DNA of 64,000 bases, taken from assembly GCF_900101495.1 (NCBI RefSeq), contig NZ_FMUS01000018.1, forward strand, positions 37,000 through 100,999. Direction: 5' to 3'. The notes beneath the pieces are model-generated. The model did no database searches. It was not told where the DNA came from and saw only the letters and a program-made list of their open reading frames with translations. Shown here in pieces: positions 36,936-45,523 of this stretch (positions within the stretch are counted from its first letter, which is position 1; every line of letters starts with the position of its first letter). The DNA comes from Alkaliphilus peptidifermentans DSM 18978 (GTDB lineage: Bacteria; Bacillota; Clostridia; Peptostreptococcales; Natronincolaceae). Made by a program: the position numbers and the translations under genes.

Positions 36936-36959
36936 ACGAAACAGCGGATGCTGTTTCGT
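36936..36959 (-). terminator. Terminator after fakA
   Basis: The stem ACGAAACAGC-ggat-GCTGTTTCGT lies 6 bases past the fakA stop and is followed on the minus strand by TTTTA. Confidence 0.8.
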
Positions 36960-36964
36960 ATTTT

Positions 36965-38581
36965 TTACTCAATTGAGAAAATATAATAATATAAAGGCTG
37001 TCCCCCATAATACATTTCAATATCACATTCTGGGTAAAGCTTTTCTAATTCTGATTTTAAAGAATTGGCTTCTTCTTCTTTTATTTCTTCACCGTAGAAT
37101 AGAGTTATCATTTCATGGTCATCAGTTACCAGTTTACTCAATAGCTCCATTGAAACATCCCGTATATTTTTACCTACTGATTTAATTTCACTATTTCCAA
37201 TACCCAATATATCGCCCATTGATATTTCCACATCATTATAGCTAGTGTCCCTAACAGCGTAGGTAATTTGCCCTGTTATAACCTGTTTAATAGCATCATT
37301 CATTTCAGCTTCGTTTTCATCAGTGGTTAATTCCATATTAAAAGCAAGTAATGCTGCAATCCCTTGAGGAACAGTTTTTGTAGGTATTACAATAATGTTT
37401 TTAGATGATATAGATTTAGCCTGGTTGGCTGCCATAATGATATTACTATTATTTGGTAAAATATATATGATATCAGCTTCAATTTCCTCTAATGCTTTAA
37501 TAAAATCCTCTGTACTGGGGTTCATGGTCTGACCCCCCTCGATAACATGGTCTACACCAAAGTCTTTAAAGATTTTAGTTAAACCATCTCCCATTGTGAC
37601 AGTAACCATACCATATTTTTTCTTTATCTTAGGCTTTACCTGTTGTTGTTCATTTATTGATTCATGTCTATGCTGAAGCTTCATATTATCAATTTTAATA
37701 TCAGAAAGATATCCTACCTTTAATGAATGCTCAAGCACCTCTCCAGGGTTATTGGTATGAATGTGAACTTTAACTAAGTTTTCATTACCTACCACCAATA
37801 AAGAATCTCCATAGCTTGTAAATATACTCTTTAAAGAATCTAAATTAGCATTTCTGGAGTTTATAATGAATTCTGTACAATATGCAAATTGAATATCTCC
37901 TATATTATCATCTTCATGCTCAACTGTTGCTTTAACAACTTCATAATCATCAGTTGTAGATATATTACCTGTTAAAGCGCCTAGAGCTCCTATATAAATA
38001 TATACTAACCCTTTACCTCCAGAATCAACTACTCCTGCATCCTTTAAAACCTTCAACATTTCTGGAGTTCTATTTAAAGTCTCATCAGCTTGTTGAATAA
38101 CCTTTTCTAAAAAGACAACTATATTTTTCTCTTTTTTAGCAATTTCTATAGCCTTATCTGCACTTTCCCTTGCTACAGTTAAAATAGTACCCTCCACTGG
38201 TTTCATAACAGCCTTATAGGCTGTATCTGATCCAGATTTTAGTGCTTTTGCTATATCCATAGAGGATAATTTTGATTTACCCTTTATTCCTTTGGCAAAG
38301 CCTCTAAATAACTGTGAAAGAATAACTCCTGAATTTCCCCTTGCTCCCATCAAAGATCCATTAGCTAATGCATTAGCTATATCTTCAATTGATGTAGAAG
38401 TACATTTTTTAACCTCTTTAACAGCTGACTGCATAGTTAATGACATATTTGTTCCTGTATCACCATCTGGTACAGGAAAGACATTAAGGGAATTTATCAT
38501 CTGCTTATTTTTTTCGAGAGAATTTGCCCCCTCAATTATCATACTCTTAAGATGTTGTTCATCTATATATTCTATTATCAA
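36965..38581 (-). CDS. fakA: Fatty acid kinase catalytic subunit FakA-like (YloV, DAK2 domain)
   Basis: A 538-residue protein with an N-terminal DAK2/DhaL-type kinase domain (about 8-200) showing NVFPVPDGDTGTNMSLTM and SLMGARGNSGVILSQLFRG, a middle domain, and a C-terminal DegV-like region. Family members phosphorylate fatty acids held by a separate FakB protein; no fakB is in the window. The start codon is TTG after GGAGGT. It follows the asp23-like gene, the conserved yloU-yloV pair, upstream of recG. Confidence 0.9.
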   Translation of the reverse strand: MIIEYIDEQHLKSMIIEGANSLEKNKQMINSLNVFPVPDGDTGTNMSLTMQSAVKEVKKCTSTSIEDIANALANGSLMGARGNSGVILSQLFRGFAKGIKGKSKLSSMDIAKALKSGSDTAYKAVMKPVEGTILTVARESADKAIEIAKKEKNIVVFLEKVIQQADETLNRTPEMLKVLKDAGVVDSGGKGLVYIYIGALGALTGNISTTDDYEVVKATVEHEDDNIGDIQFAYCTEFIINSRNANLDSLKSIFTSYGDSLLVVGNENLVKVHIHTNNPGEVLEHSLKVGYLSDIKIDNMKLQHRHESINEQQQVKPKIKKKYGMVTVTMGDGLTKIFKDFGVDHVIEGGQTMNPSTEDFIKALEEIEADIIYILPNNSNIIMAANQAKSISSKNIIVIPTKTVPQGIAALLAFNMELTTDENEAEMNDAIKQVITGQITYAVRDTSYNDVEISMGDILGIGNSEIKSVGKNIRDVSMELLSKLVTDDHEMITLFYGEEIKEEEANSLKSELEKLYPECDIEMYYGGQPLYYYIFSIE

Positions 38582-38598
38582 GCCTAGTACCTCCTTAG

Positions 38599-38955
38599 CT
38601 ACTTTTCTACTCGAACACCTTGAACATTAATATTAACCTTTTTAACATTCATTCCAGTTAAGTGCTCGATATTATACTTCACTTTTTCAATTATATTATT
38701 TGCAACAACCGAAATTCTTGTTCCAAACTCCACAATTACAAATAAGTCAATAACAATTGTATCGTCTTCAGTGAGTACCTTTACTCCTTTACTTGATTGC
38801 TCTCTTTTAAGCAGCTCAACCAAGCCTCCTGCAGCAGACTTTGCAGCCATTCCTACCAACCCATAGCATTCCATTGCAGATGCTCCTGCAATTGAAGCTA
38901 AGACTTGATCATCAATAATAATTGTTCCAAATTTATTTGTCAATTTTCCAGGCAT
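38599..38955 (-). CDS. Asp23/Gls24 family envelope stress protein (YloU)
   Basis: A 118-residue protein matching the Asp23/Gls24 family: TIIIDDQVLASIAGASAMEC, LTEDDTIVIDLFVIVEFG and a C-terminal VNINVQGVRVEK. In staphylococci Asp23 lies at the membrane and is linked to cell-wall stress. Here it is the first gene of the yloU-fakA pair, with a 17-base gap. Confidence 0.93.
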   Translation of the reverse strand: MPGKLTNKFGTIIIDDQVLASIAGASAMECYGLVGMAAKSAAGGLVELLKREQSSKGVKVLTEDDTIVIDLFVIVEFGTRISVVANNIIEKVKYNIEHLTGMNVKKVNINVQGVRVEK

Positions 38956-39021
38956 AACTAACCCTCCTTAAAACTGTTTTATCAGAGTTTTATTAAATAT
39001 TAATTCACTCTTTGCTTTTCG

Positions 39022-39245
39022 TTTTCAATTTTCAGATCTCATTTATCAATTCTCGTTTTTCTTATCTTTTCATTTAACATTCTCTTAATTCTTAGTTCTT
39101 AGTTCTTAGTTCTTAGTTCTTAGTTCTTAGTTCTTATTTTCAATTTTCAATTTTCAATTCTCAATTCTTAATTCTTAATTCTTAATTATCAATTATCGTT
39201 TTTCTAATCTTTTCATTTAACATTTAACATTCACCATTCACCATT
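39022..39245. repeat. Long heptad-repeat array with flanking 36-bp direct repeats
   Basis: Between about 39080 and 39200 almost every base belongs to 7-bp units: TTCTTAG repeated about six times, then TTTTCAA, TTCTCAA and TTCTTAA runs. The array is flanked by 36-base direct repeats at 39046-39081 and 39189-39224, which differ at only two positions. A further CATTTAA / CATTCAC run ends near 39245. It lies upstream of the asp23-like gene and rpmB. It has no coding potential. Confidence 0.8.
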
Positions 39246-39427
39246 TCTTCTTATATGTACTATATTATTTCCAATTGTAGTTACCCTCATAATTGTCATA
39301 TACCAATATTGTATATTAATTACTAAAATTGTTCAACTAAAAAGCTAATATCAAACCCTATTTCTGTTATAATTTCTATTTATTATAATTTATTTATATT
39401 GATTTAAGAATAAAAAATATATAGTTG

Positions 39428-39456
39428 TTGCAAAAATAGTATCAATGTGATAATAT
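39428..39456 (+). promoter_or_regulatory. Candidate promoter for rpmB
   Basis: Plus-strand TTGCAA (39428-39433) and TAATAT (39451-39456) are separated by 17 bases, 43 bases upstream of the rpmB start. An overlapping TATAAT-like motif lies slightly downstream. Confidence 0.6.
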
Positions 39457-39498
39457 TATAATGTTTTTAAGTTGCCCTTGATTGAAGGAGGTGTTATC

Positions 39499-39690
39499 AT
39501 GGCAAAAGTCTGTGATGTATGTGGTAAAGGAAAAGTTTTCGGTAGCCAAGTAAGTCACTCTAACCGTCATTCAAAAAGAACCTGGTCTCCTAACTTAAGA
39601 AGAGTCAGAGCTATTGTTAGCGGTACCCCGAAAAGAGTTAGCGTATGTACAAGATGTTTACGTACAGGAAAAGTAGAAAGAGCTTTATAA
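39499..39690 (+). CDS. rpmB: 50S ribosomal protein L28
   Basis: A 63-residue L28. The start at 39499 (MAKVCDVCGKGK) follows GGAGGTGTT; a longer frame from 39472 is unsupported. CDVC and CTRC give two C-x2-C pairs, so this is the zinc-binding form, with VSHSNRHSKRTWSPN between. It is transcribed opposite to its neighbours, as in B. subtilis. Confidence 0.97.
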   Translation: MAKVCDVCGKGKVFGSQVSHSNRHSKRTWSPNLRRVRAIVSGTPKRVSVCTRCLRTGKVERAL

Positions 39691-39716
39691 TTTAAGCGTT
39701 TGTCCCAAAATGATAT

Positions 39717-39743
39717 AAAAGCCACCGTAATGGTAGGCTTTTT
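39717..39743 (+). terminator. Terminator after rpmB
   Basis: The stem AAAAGCC-ACC-gtaat-GGT-a-GGCTTTT with one bulge is followed by TTTATATTTTTTT on the plus strand, 26 bases after the rpmB stop. Confidence 0.85.
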
Positions 39744-39770
39744 ATATTTTTTTGATTTTGAAGAATTTTA

Positions 39771-39932
39771 TCAAAACTGAAAAATTAGTATGCCTATAAT
39801 AATTAAGCCACAGGCAAATAAAAAGATCCATGCTTTAAAGGGTATTATATACATAAAAATAACTACTCCTACTCCACAAAATAGTAGTCCTAAAAAATTT
39901 CCTAAAGAGAAATGCTTTCTTCTTCTATACAT
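39771..39932 (-). CDS. Small membrane protein, 53 residues, unknown function
   Basis: A short frame starting MYRRRKHFSLGNFLG after an AGAAGGTGA ribosome site. A basic N-terminus is followed by two hydrophobic helices (about 12-30 and 33-52) separated by PFKAW. Clostridial genomes often carry very similar small MYRRR-type proteins of unknown role. It lies downstream of thiN on the same strand, where B. subtilis carries spoVM, but it does not resemble SpoVM in length or sequence. Confidence 0.7.
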   Translation of the reverse strand: MYRRRKHFSLGNFLGLLFCGVGVVIFMYIIPFKAWIFLFACGLIIIGILIFQF

Positions 39933-40160
39933 TAGATCACCTTCTTAAATTGGTTCTCATAATAATACTATGCATGGAATGTAAAAAATGCTACCATTTT
40001 TAGAAAATGATAACATTTTTTTATAGTTCACATTCAGCCATTAGATTCTTTCCTGAGCTCACAATGACTAACTCCAATTTAAATTTTCAATTATCATTCT
40101 TTACACATATTATATTTCTCGTGTAGTCCAGTGGAACCTAATCTATGTATTTCGTCATAC

Positions 40161-40186
40161 AGGGGCCGACAGAATCGCCGGCCCCT
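40161..40186. repeat. REP-like GC-rich hairpin
   Basis: AGGGGCCG and CGGCCCCT form an eight-base perfect stem around a 10-base loop, strikingly GC-rich against its AT-rich surroundings. On the plus strand it is followed by a T-run after 10 bases. It may be a repetitive extragenic palindrome or a transcription terminator. Confidence 0.5.
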
Positions 40187-40204
40187 ACACTATTTTTTCT
40201 CATC

Positions 40205-40440
40205 TTAATTATTAATTTTTACTTTTCATTACTCATTACTCATTACCAATTACTCATTTGTTTTCATTCAACATTCAACATTTAACATTCAACATTCAAC
40301 AATACATAGGTAGCTAGTTAATTTGGGCATAAAACTCTAAATTATGCTTATGAAGTTTTATACCAAATCCCTAGCAAAGTGACTGACTCAAATCGAAGAT
40401 TTGGTCATCTACTTTTCTCAACTCTTAACTCTCAGATTCT
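40205..40440. repeat. Heptad-repeat arrays reaching into the end of thiN
   Basis: CATTACT units run at about 40225-40255 and CATTCAA / CATTTAA units at about 40265-40303. A further CTCAACT / CTTAACT / CTCAGAT run at about 40417-40438 overlaps the thiN stop codon (40425-40427). The 39933-40424 gap otherwise holds only the REP-like hairpin. Confidence 0.7.
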
Positions 40441-41072
40441 TCCCTAGACTGTATCACTAACAAAATACCTTCTCTTACTATTATTTGACCCCTATTATTC
40501 AGAAGTCGATTACTGATGCCAATTGAAGTTCCCATCTTTATGTCATGATTAAATAGAGGATACTCCATGCCCTCTAAGGTCACTCCCCTTGCCCAAGTAG
40601 TCAAGGGTATGATGGACACATTATCATTGAGCATTCCCTCTACTACAAGCTTATTATTGGTAATTGTAATCATATTACTTTCGTCCCTAAGTACACCCTT
40701 AATTCCAGCCTCAAGTAGCTTATTAAGCAGCATAACATTTCCAAGGCTATGGTCCCATCTAGACCCCATACAGCCAATTATGGTTATTAATTCAGGCTTC
40801 AAGGAAATACCATAATCAAGGGCAATATCTGTATCTGTTTGATCTTTTCTAGCAGGAAACTGCTCTATATTTACCCCCGCATTTACCATCCATTCCATAT
40901 CTTTTTTTGAAATAGAATCGAAGTCTCCCATTAGTAAATTAGGCTTTAGCTTCAAAGCAACAAGATGTCTTGCAGCCCCATCTGCACAAATTATAAAAGA
41001 ATGCTCTTGTATTTGTTCTTCTAAAAAAATATAATCATTAATATCGCCATTGGCAATTATTAAAACCTTCAT
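40425..41072 (-). CDS. thiN: Thiamine pyrophosphokinase
   Basis: A 215-residue enzyme transferring pyrophosphate from ATP to thiamine. Typical stretches are ICADGAARHLVALKLKPNLLMGDFDSI, FPARKDQTDTDIALDYG and GCMGSRWDHSLGN. It is 3 bases after rpe. The last residues (EESES) and the stop codon lie in heptad-repeat sequence, so the natural C-terminus may have been altered. Confidence 0.95.
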   Translation of the reverse strand: MKVLIIANGDINDYIFLEEQIQEHSFIICADGAARHLVALKLKPNLLMGDFDSISKKDMEWMVNAGVNIEQFPARKDQTDTDIALDYGISLKPELITIIGCMGSRWDHSLGNVMLLNKLLEAGIKGVLRDESNMITITNNKLVVEGMLNDNVSIIPLTTWARGVTLEGMEYPLFNHDIKMGTSIGISNRLLNNRGQIIVREGILLVIQSREESES

Positions 41073-41075
41073 TCT

Positions 41076-41732
41076 TTAAATCATTCCATTCTTTTTCATA
41101 AGGGCTACGGTATCGGGTATATTAGAGCTATTAAAAATGGCACTACCAGCAACAATAACATTTGCACCCGCCCTTGTTACTAAATTAATATTTTCCGGAT
41201 TAATGCCTCCATCAACTTGAATATCAATATTTAATCCTCTTTCCTTTGTCATTGACCTTAATTTTTCTATTTTAGGCAATGTGGCTTCAATAAATTTTTG
41301 CCCTCCAAAGCCTGGGTTTACCGTCATAATCAAGACCATGTCCAGATCTGCCAGTACATACTCAAGTACATCTAAAGGGGTCGCTGGATTCAAAGCAACG
41401 CAAGCCTTAACTCCATGCTGCTTTATAAGCTGAATAGTTCTATGAAGGTGAATGGAAGCTTCGCTATGAACAGATATAATATCTGCTCCTGCCTTTACAA
41501 AATCTGGTATATATTTGTCTGGATTCTCTATCATAAGATGTACATCAAAGGGAAGCTTTGTTTTTCCTTTAAGACTCTTTACTACTAACGGTCCAATAGT
41601 TATGTTGGGCACAAAATGCCCATCCATTACATCAATATGAAGCATGTCACATCCAGCAGCTTCAACCTTATTAACATCCTCCCCTAGCTTTGAAAAATCA
41701 GCAGATAGGATTGAAGGTGCAATTTTTATCAT
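41076..41732 (-). CDS. rpe: Ribulose-phosphate 3-epimerase
   Basis: A 218-residue TIM-barrel epimerase of the pentose phosphate pathway. The metal-binding and catalytic residues are in [48 protein letters not shown] and IQVDGGIN. It is tightly packed between rsgA (2-base gap) and thiN. Confidence 0.97.
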   Translation of the reverse strand: MIKIAPSILSADFSKLGEDVNKVEAAGCDMLHIDVMDGHFVPNITIGPLVVKSLKGKTKLPFDVHLMIENPDKYIPDFVKAGADIISVHSEASIHLHRTIQLIKQHGVKACVALNPATPLDVLEYVLADLDMVLIMTVNPGFGGQKFIEATLPKIEKLRSMTKERGLNIDIQVDGGINPENINLVTRAGANVIVAGSAIFNSSNIPDTVALMKKNGMI

Positions 41733-41734
41733 GG

Positions 41735-42613
41735 CTAGTACCTCCTATTTAATCTAATTTCTTCCAGTAGTTTTTTATAGCTTTCATAACGTTCTGCAGC
41801 AATTTCTTTCTCTTCTACTCTTTTCTTCACTAAGCAGCTTGGTTCATTTTCATGCAAACAGGAGTTAAATTTACATTCTCCTTTAGACTGAAGTATTTCT
41901 GGAAAGTAGTATGCAAGGTCAATTTCTTCCATAAAATCAACCTTCAACGAGCTAAAGCCAGGTGTGTCAACTACCCAGCCCCGCTGATTTAATGGAATTA
42001 GCTCAACATGTCGAGTGGTATGCTTCCCTCGTTCTGATTTCACACTAATTTCGCCTGTTTGTAATTTAATATTAGATTGTATTCTATTCAACAGTGTTGA
42101 CTTCCCAACGCCAGAAGGTCCAGCAAAAACCGTTACCCTTCCCGCTAATATTTCTTTCAATTTATTAATACCATCATTATTCTCTTTACTTGTTAGCAAT
42201 ACAGGGTAGCCTGCATTCTTATAGATATCCACCATCCAAAGGTAGTCATCCTTCTGTAACAAATCTATTTTATTAAAGCATATTACAATATCTAATTGTT
42301 GGCTCTCTGCAAGGACTAAGAATCTATCCAATAATGAAAGATTGGGCTCTGGTTGAGTTATGGCAAAAACTACAACAGCTTGATCTACATTTGCCACTGG
42401 AGGTCTTATTAGCTCATTTTTTCGTTCTAATATGTCTTCTAAAATACCTAATTTCTTTTCTGGGTCTAGTATAGAAAAACGAACTTGATCTCCTACCATT
42501 GGGGTTTTTTTATTTTTTCGTAGAATACCCCTCGCCTTACATTCATATATATCATGATTGTAATCAACATAGTAGAAGCCACCAATCCCCTTTATGATTC
42601 TTCCTTCCTTCAT
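41735..42613 (-). CDS. rsgA: Small ribosomal subunit biogenesis GTPase RsgA
   Basis: A 292-residue circularly permuted GTPase acting late in 30S maturation. It has an N-terminal OB fold (about 1-65), then G4 CFNKIDLL, G1 [15 protein letters not shown]3 VDTPGFSSL, and a C-terminal zinc motif [14 protein letters not shown]. In B. subtilis it is a target of the PrkC kinase encoded just upstream, which fits the conserved prpC-prkC-rsgA order. Confidence 0.96.
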   Translation of the reverse strand: MKEGRIIKGIGGFYYVDYNHDIYECKARGILRKNKKTPMVGDQVRFSILDPEKKLGILEDILERKNELIRPPVANVDQAVVVFAITQPEPNLSLLDRFLVLAESQQLDIVICFNKIDLLQKDDYLWMVDIYKNAGYPVLLTSKENNDGINKLKEILAGRVTVFAGPSGVGKSTLLNRIQSNIKLQTGEISVKSERGKHTTRHVELIPLNQRGWVVDTPGFSSLKVDFMEEIDLAYYFPEILQSKGECKFNSCLHENEPSCLVKKRVEEKEIAAERYESYKKLLEEIRLNRRY

Positions 42614-42660
42614 AGAAAACCTCCTATTTCCTTCTTGTTACAGCTTTTTTAGTTAGCTAT

Positions 42661-44646
42661 TTAAAACACAGTATTGACATCTGAATGAAACTCGTTATTT
42701 ACATAGACTTCGAATCTATGGGCTCCGGAACCCTCATTTCCTTGTACCAATGCACGTACGTTATTTCCATCTCGGTTAATATTATGTCTTTTATTAAACA
42801 CAACACGTCTGCCATCATTACTTATTTGATAAATTATTATATCCACATTTCCAGAGTAACCATTAAGATCTACATTTATATATCTATCAACAAGTGTAAC
42901 AGATGTTTCATTTGCTTCCTCTTCTTCTGTATCTTCAATCTCTTCTTCAGGTCCTAAGCTAACCACTAAGTTTACAACTGTTCCTTCCTCCACTTCAGTT
43001 GTTTCCGCAACACTCTGTTCAATTATTTCATCCTTATCATATTCATCACTAGGTCTTTCAGCTATGGTTCCAACTTCTAATCCTAGTTGTTGCAGGGTTC
43101 TTTTCCCTGTTTCAATATTTGTTCCCACTAAATTAGGCATTAGTATAGTTTGGATTTGTGGACCTAAGCTCACAACATAGTCAACGGCTGATCCTTCGGG
43201 AACCTCCAAGCCAGCCCTAGGGTTTTGTCTTATGATAACACCAATTGGCAAGCTATCGTGATACTCCTCTTCTGCTTCACCCTCAACTAAAGAAGCACCC
43301 CTTAGTATAATTCCAGCATCAATTGCGTTTTTCATCTCAAGAGTTGGGACATTCACCAGTCGGCTACCAAGACTGACTTGCACTTTAACCTGCCCACCCT
43401 TTTTAACTGTTCTTCCCTCCACAGGGCTCTGATGAATAATATGATCGACGGGCACCTCTACATCGAACTTTTCTTGAACAACCAATTCAACATCTAAATC
43501 AGCCATCATTTCCTTAGCTTCATCAATATCCATTCCTACTAAATTGGGAACTGTAACATCTGGAGTAGTAAACCAATTTCCCTGATAGAAAAAACCAAAA
43601 GTAAACAAAAATGCTGCAATTAATGCTGCAACAATTGCCCCAGCAACAATCCACTTGTTTGTTTTCTTATCATCATTATCTTTTTTATTGCGCTTACCTA
43701 ATTTAGTATCTTCATAATTATTTATTTCCTTTGTTGATTTTCCATAGGCCTCTTCTGTAACCTTAGGTATGATTTGAGTAGGAGAATCAACCTCACTTAC
43801 TCTACTAGGAAAATACCTAGTAGTAGGATCATTTTTCAACTGCTTTAAATCTTCTATCAATTCCTGCGTGTTTTGATATCTGGCAGATTGTTCTTTTTGC
43901 ATTAATTTTTGGATTATCTTCTCCAAACCGTCATGTACATCTTCGTTAAGCTTAGAAGGCTCTAATGGCTCCTCTTGAATCTGCTTTAATGCTACAGTTA
44001 TAGGACTATCTCCCTCAAAGGGAACTCTTCCGGTGGCCATTTCATACATAACAATTCCTAGAGAATATAAATCAGATTTCTCGTCTGTATAGCCGCCCCT
44101 AGCCTGCTCTGGTGAAAAGTAATGAACAGAACCGATGACGCTTCCAGCATTAGTAATGGTTGAAGATGTGGCAGCCAGAGCGATTCCAAAGTCAGTTACC
44201 TTAGCTCTATTATCAGATGTAACTAATATATTATGGGGTTTAATGTCCCTATGAACTATATGGTTATTATGGGCGTGCTTAAGTGCATATGCTATTTGCT
44301 TTCCATAATCTACTATTTCATTTAATGAAAGTGGTGCTTTTTCTTTAATTACATCCTTTAAGGTTTTACCATCAACATATTCCATAACAATGTAGTAAAT
44401 GCTATCGTCCTCTTCACCAACATCATATATATTTACTATATTAGGATGGGACAAGCTGGCAGCAGCTTGAGACTCCTTTCTAAACTTATCAAGTAGATCC
44501 TTATCACTGGTAAATTCTGATCGTAATATCTTAACAGCAACAAATCGATTTAGTAAGTTGCATTTCGCCTTATAGACAACTGCCATTCCGCCTCCGCCTA
44601 TTTTCTCTACTATCTCATATCTATTACCAAGTATCTTTCCTATCAT
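42661..44646 (-). CDS. prkC: PASTA-domain Ser/Thr protein kinase PrkC (Stk1)
   Basis: A 661-residue transmembrane kinase. The N-terminal kinase domain (about 8-270) has GGGGMAVVYKAK, VAVKIL, HRDIKPHNIL and VTDFGIAL. One membrane helix lies at about 330-352, followed by three extracellular PASTA domains (starting near VTVPNLVGMDI, LVNVPTLEM and ILMPNLVGTNI) and an unusual C-terminal beta-rich tail of about 100 residues. It senses peptidoglycan fragments, for example in spore germination, and phosphorylates translation and cell-wall targets. The phosphatase PrpC lies 8 bases upstream. Confidence 0.96.
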   Translation of the reverse strand: MIGKILGNRYEIVEKIGGGGMAVVYKAKCNLLNRFVAVKILRSEFTSDKDLLDKFRKESQAAASLSHPNIVNIYDVGEEDDSIYYIVMEYVDGKTLKDVIKEKAPLSLNEIVDYGKQIAYALKHAHNNHIVHRDIKPHNILVTSDNRAKVTDFGIALAATSSTITNAGSVIGSVHYFSPEQARGGYTDEKSDLYSLGIVMYEMATGRVPFEGDSPITVALKQIQEEPLEPSKLNEDVHDGLEKIIQKLMQKEQSARYQNTQELIEDLKQLKNDPTTRYFPSRVSEVDSPTQIIPKVTEEAYGKSTKEINNYEDTKLGKRNKKDNDDKKTNKWIVAGAIVAALIAAFLFTFGFFYQGNWFTTPDVTVPNLVGMDIDEAKEMMADLDVELVVQEKFDVEVPVDHIIHQSPVEGRTVKKGGQVKVQVSLGSRLVNVPTLEMKNAIDAGIILRGASLVEGEAEEEYHDSLPIGVIIRQNPRAGLEVPEGSAVDYVVSLGPQIQTILMPNLVGTNIETGKRTLQQLGLEVGTIAERPSDEYDKDEIIEQSVAETTEVEEGTVVNLVVSLGPEEEIEDTEEEEANETSVTLVDRYINVDLNGYSGNVDIIIYQISNDGRRVVFNKRHNINRDGNNVRALVQGNEGSGAHRFEVYVNNEFHSDVNTVF

Positions 44647-44654
44647 TTTTTCAC

Positions 44655-45398
44655 CTACCCCTCAAGCTCAGTATTATTTTTTATAATAATTACCGTTATA
44701 TTATCGTAGCCACCCCGTTCATTTGCTAATTCCACAAGTTTCTCACAGGATTTCTGACAATCATCTATTTCTAAAACTGTTTTTTCTATTTCATACTTAT
44801 CAACAAAGTTACTTAGCCCATCTGTACATAAGACTAATATATCAGATTGATTAAATTCAATTAGAAAAATATCTGCCTTTACCTGTTGATCAGTTCCTAA
44901 AGCTTTTGTTATTACATTTTTTTGTGGATGCTTCATAGCCTCCCGCTCTGATATGCTACCTTTTCTAAGAAGCTCTGCCACCAAAGAGTGATCTTGGGTA
45001 ACCTGCTCTATAGCTCCATCTTTAATTATATACCCTCTACTATCTCCAATATGTCCAATATACATCTTATTATTTGAACATAATGCTAATGTTGCAGTTG
45101 TTCCCATACCATCACATTCACTATCCTCGTTGCTTCTTCTACATATTTCTTTATTAGCACGATTAAAGGCTTCGTAAATAATACCCTTTATTGATTCATC
45201 TTCCTTTTCGTCCTGCAGATATTTTGATAAATGCTCCTTCATGGCATCAATGGCTATTTGACTTGCTACTTCTCCTCCATTATGACCACCCATACCATCA
45301 GCTACAATAAATAATTTAATATCCTCCAAAATAATACAATAGTTATCTTCGTTAATATCACGAACCTTACCTATATCAGTAACAACCCCACAATTCAT
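44655..45398 (-). CDS. prpC: PP2C-type protein phosphatase PrpC (Stp)
   Basis: A 247-residue PPM phosphatase. Metal-binding acidic residues are visible in RDINEDNY, VADGMGGHNGGEVAS, GHIGDSRGY, VLCTDGLSNF and GGYDNITVI. It reverses PrkC phosphorylation, and the two genes are separated by 8 bases. The preceding gap of about 125 bases probably holds the operon promoter, which I could not assign with confidence. Confidence 0.96.
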   Translation of the reverse strand: MNCGVVTDIGKVRDINEDNYCIILEDIKLFIVADGMGGHNGGEVASQIAIDAMKEHLSKYLQDEKEDESIKGIIYEAFNRANKEICRRSNEDSECDGMGTTATLALCSNNKMYIGHIGDSRGYIIKDGAIEQVTQDHSLVAELLRKGSISEREAMKHPQKNVITKALGTDQQVKADIFLIEFNQSDILVLCTDGLSNFVDKYEIEKTVLEIDDCQKSCEKLVELANERGGYDNITVIIIKNNTELEG

Positions 45399-45523
45399 AG
45401 CATAAATCCCTCCTCTATACCTATTACAAGTATTCTACATAGATAATGAAATTCCCTGCTATATGTTAGCGCATTATTTAGCTTTAACATTACAGTTCTT
45501 ACTCAAAAATCAGCAATATTGTA

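Noticed and set aside
39080..39245. Tandem repeats that could be taken for a CRISPR array
   Set aside because: Units are only 7 bases with no unique spacers, and no cas gene is present.
40350..40382. Plus-strand frame MKFYTKSLAK, resembling the N-terminus of SpoVM
   Set aside because: It stops after 10 codons, has no ribosome site, and lies on the strand opposite to the expected orientation.
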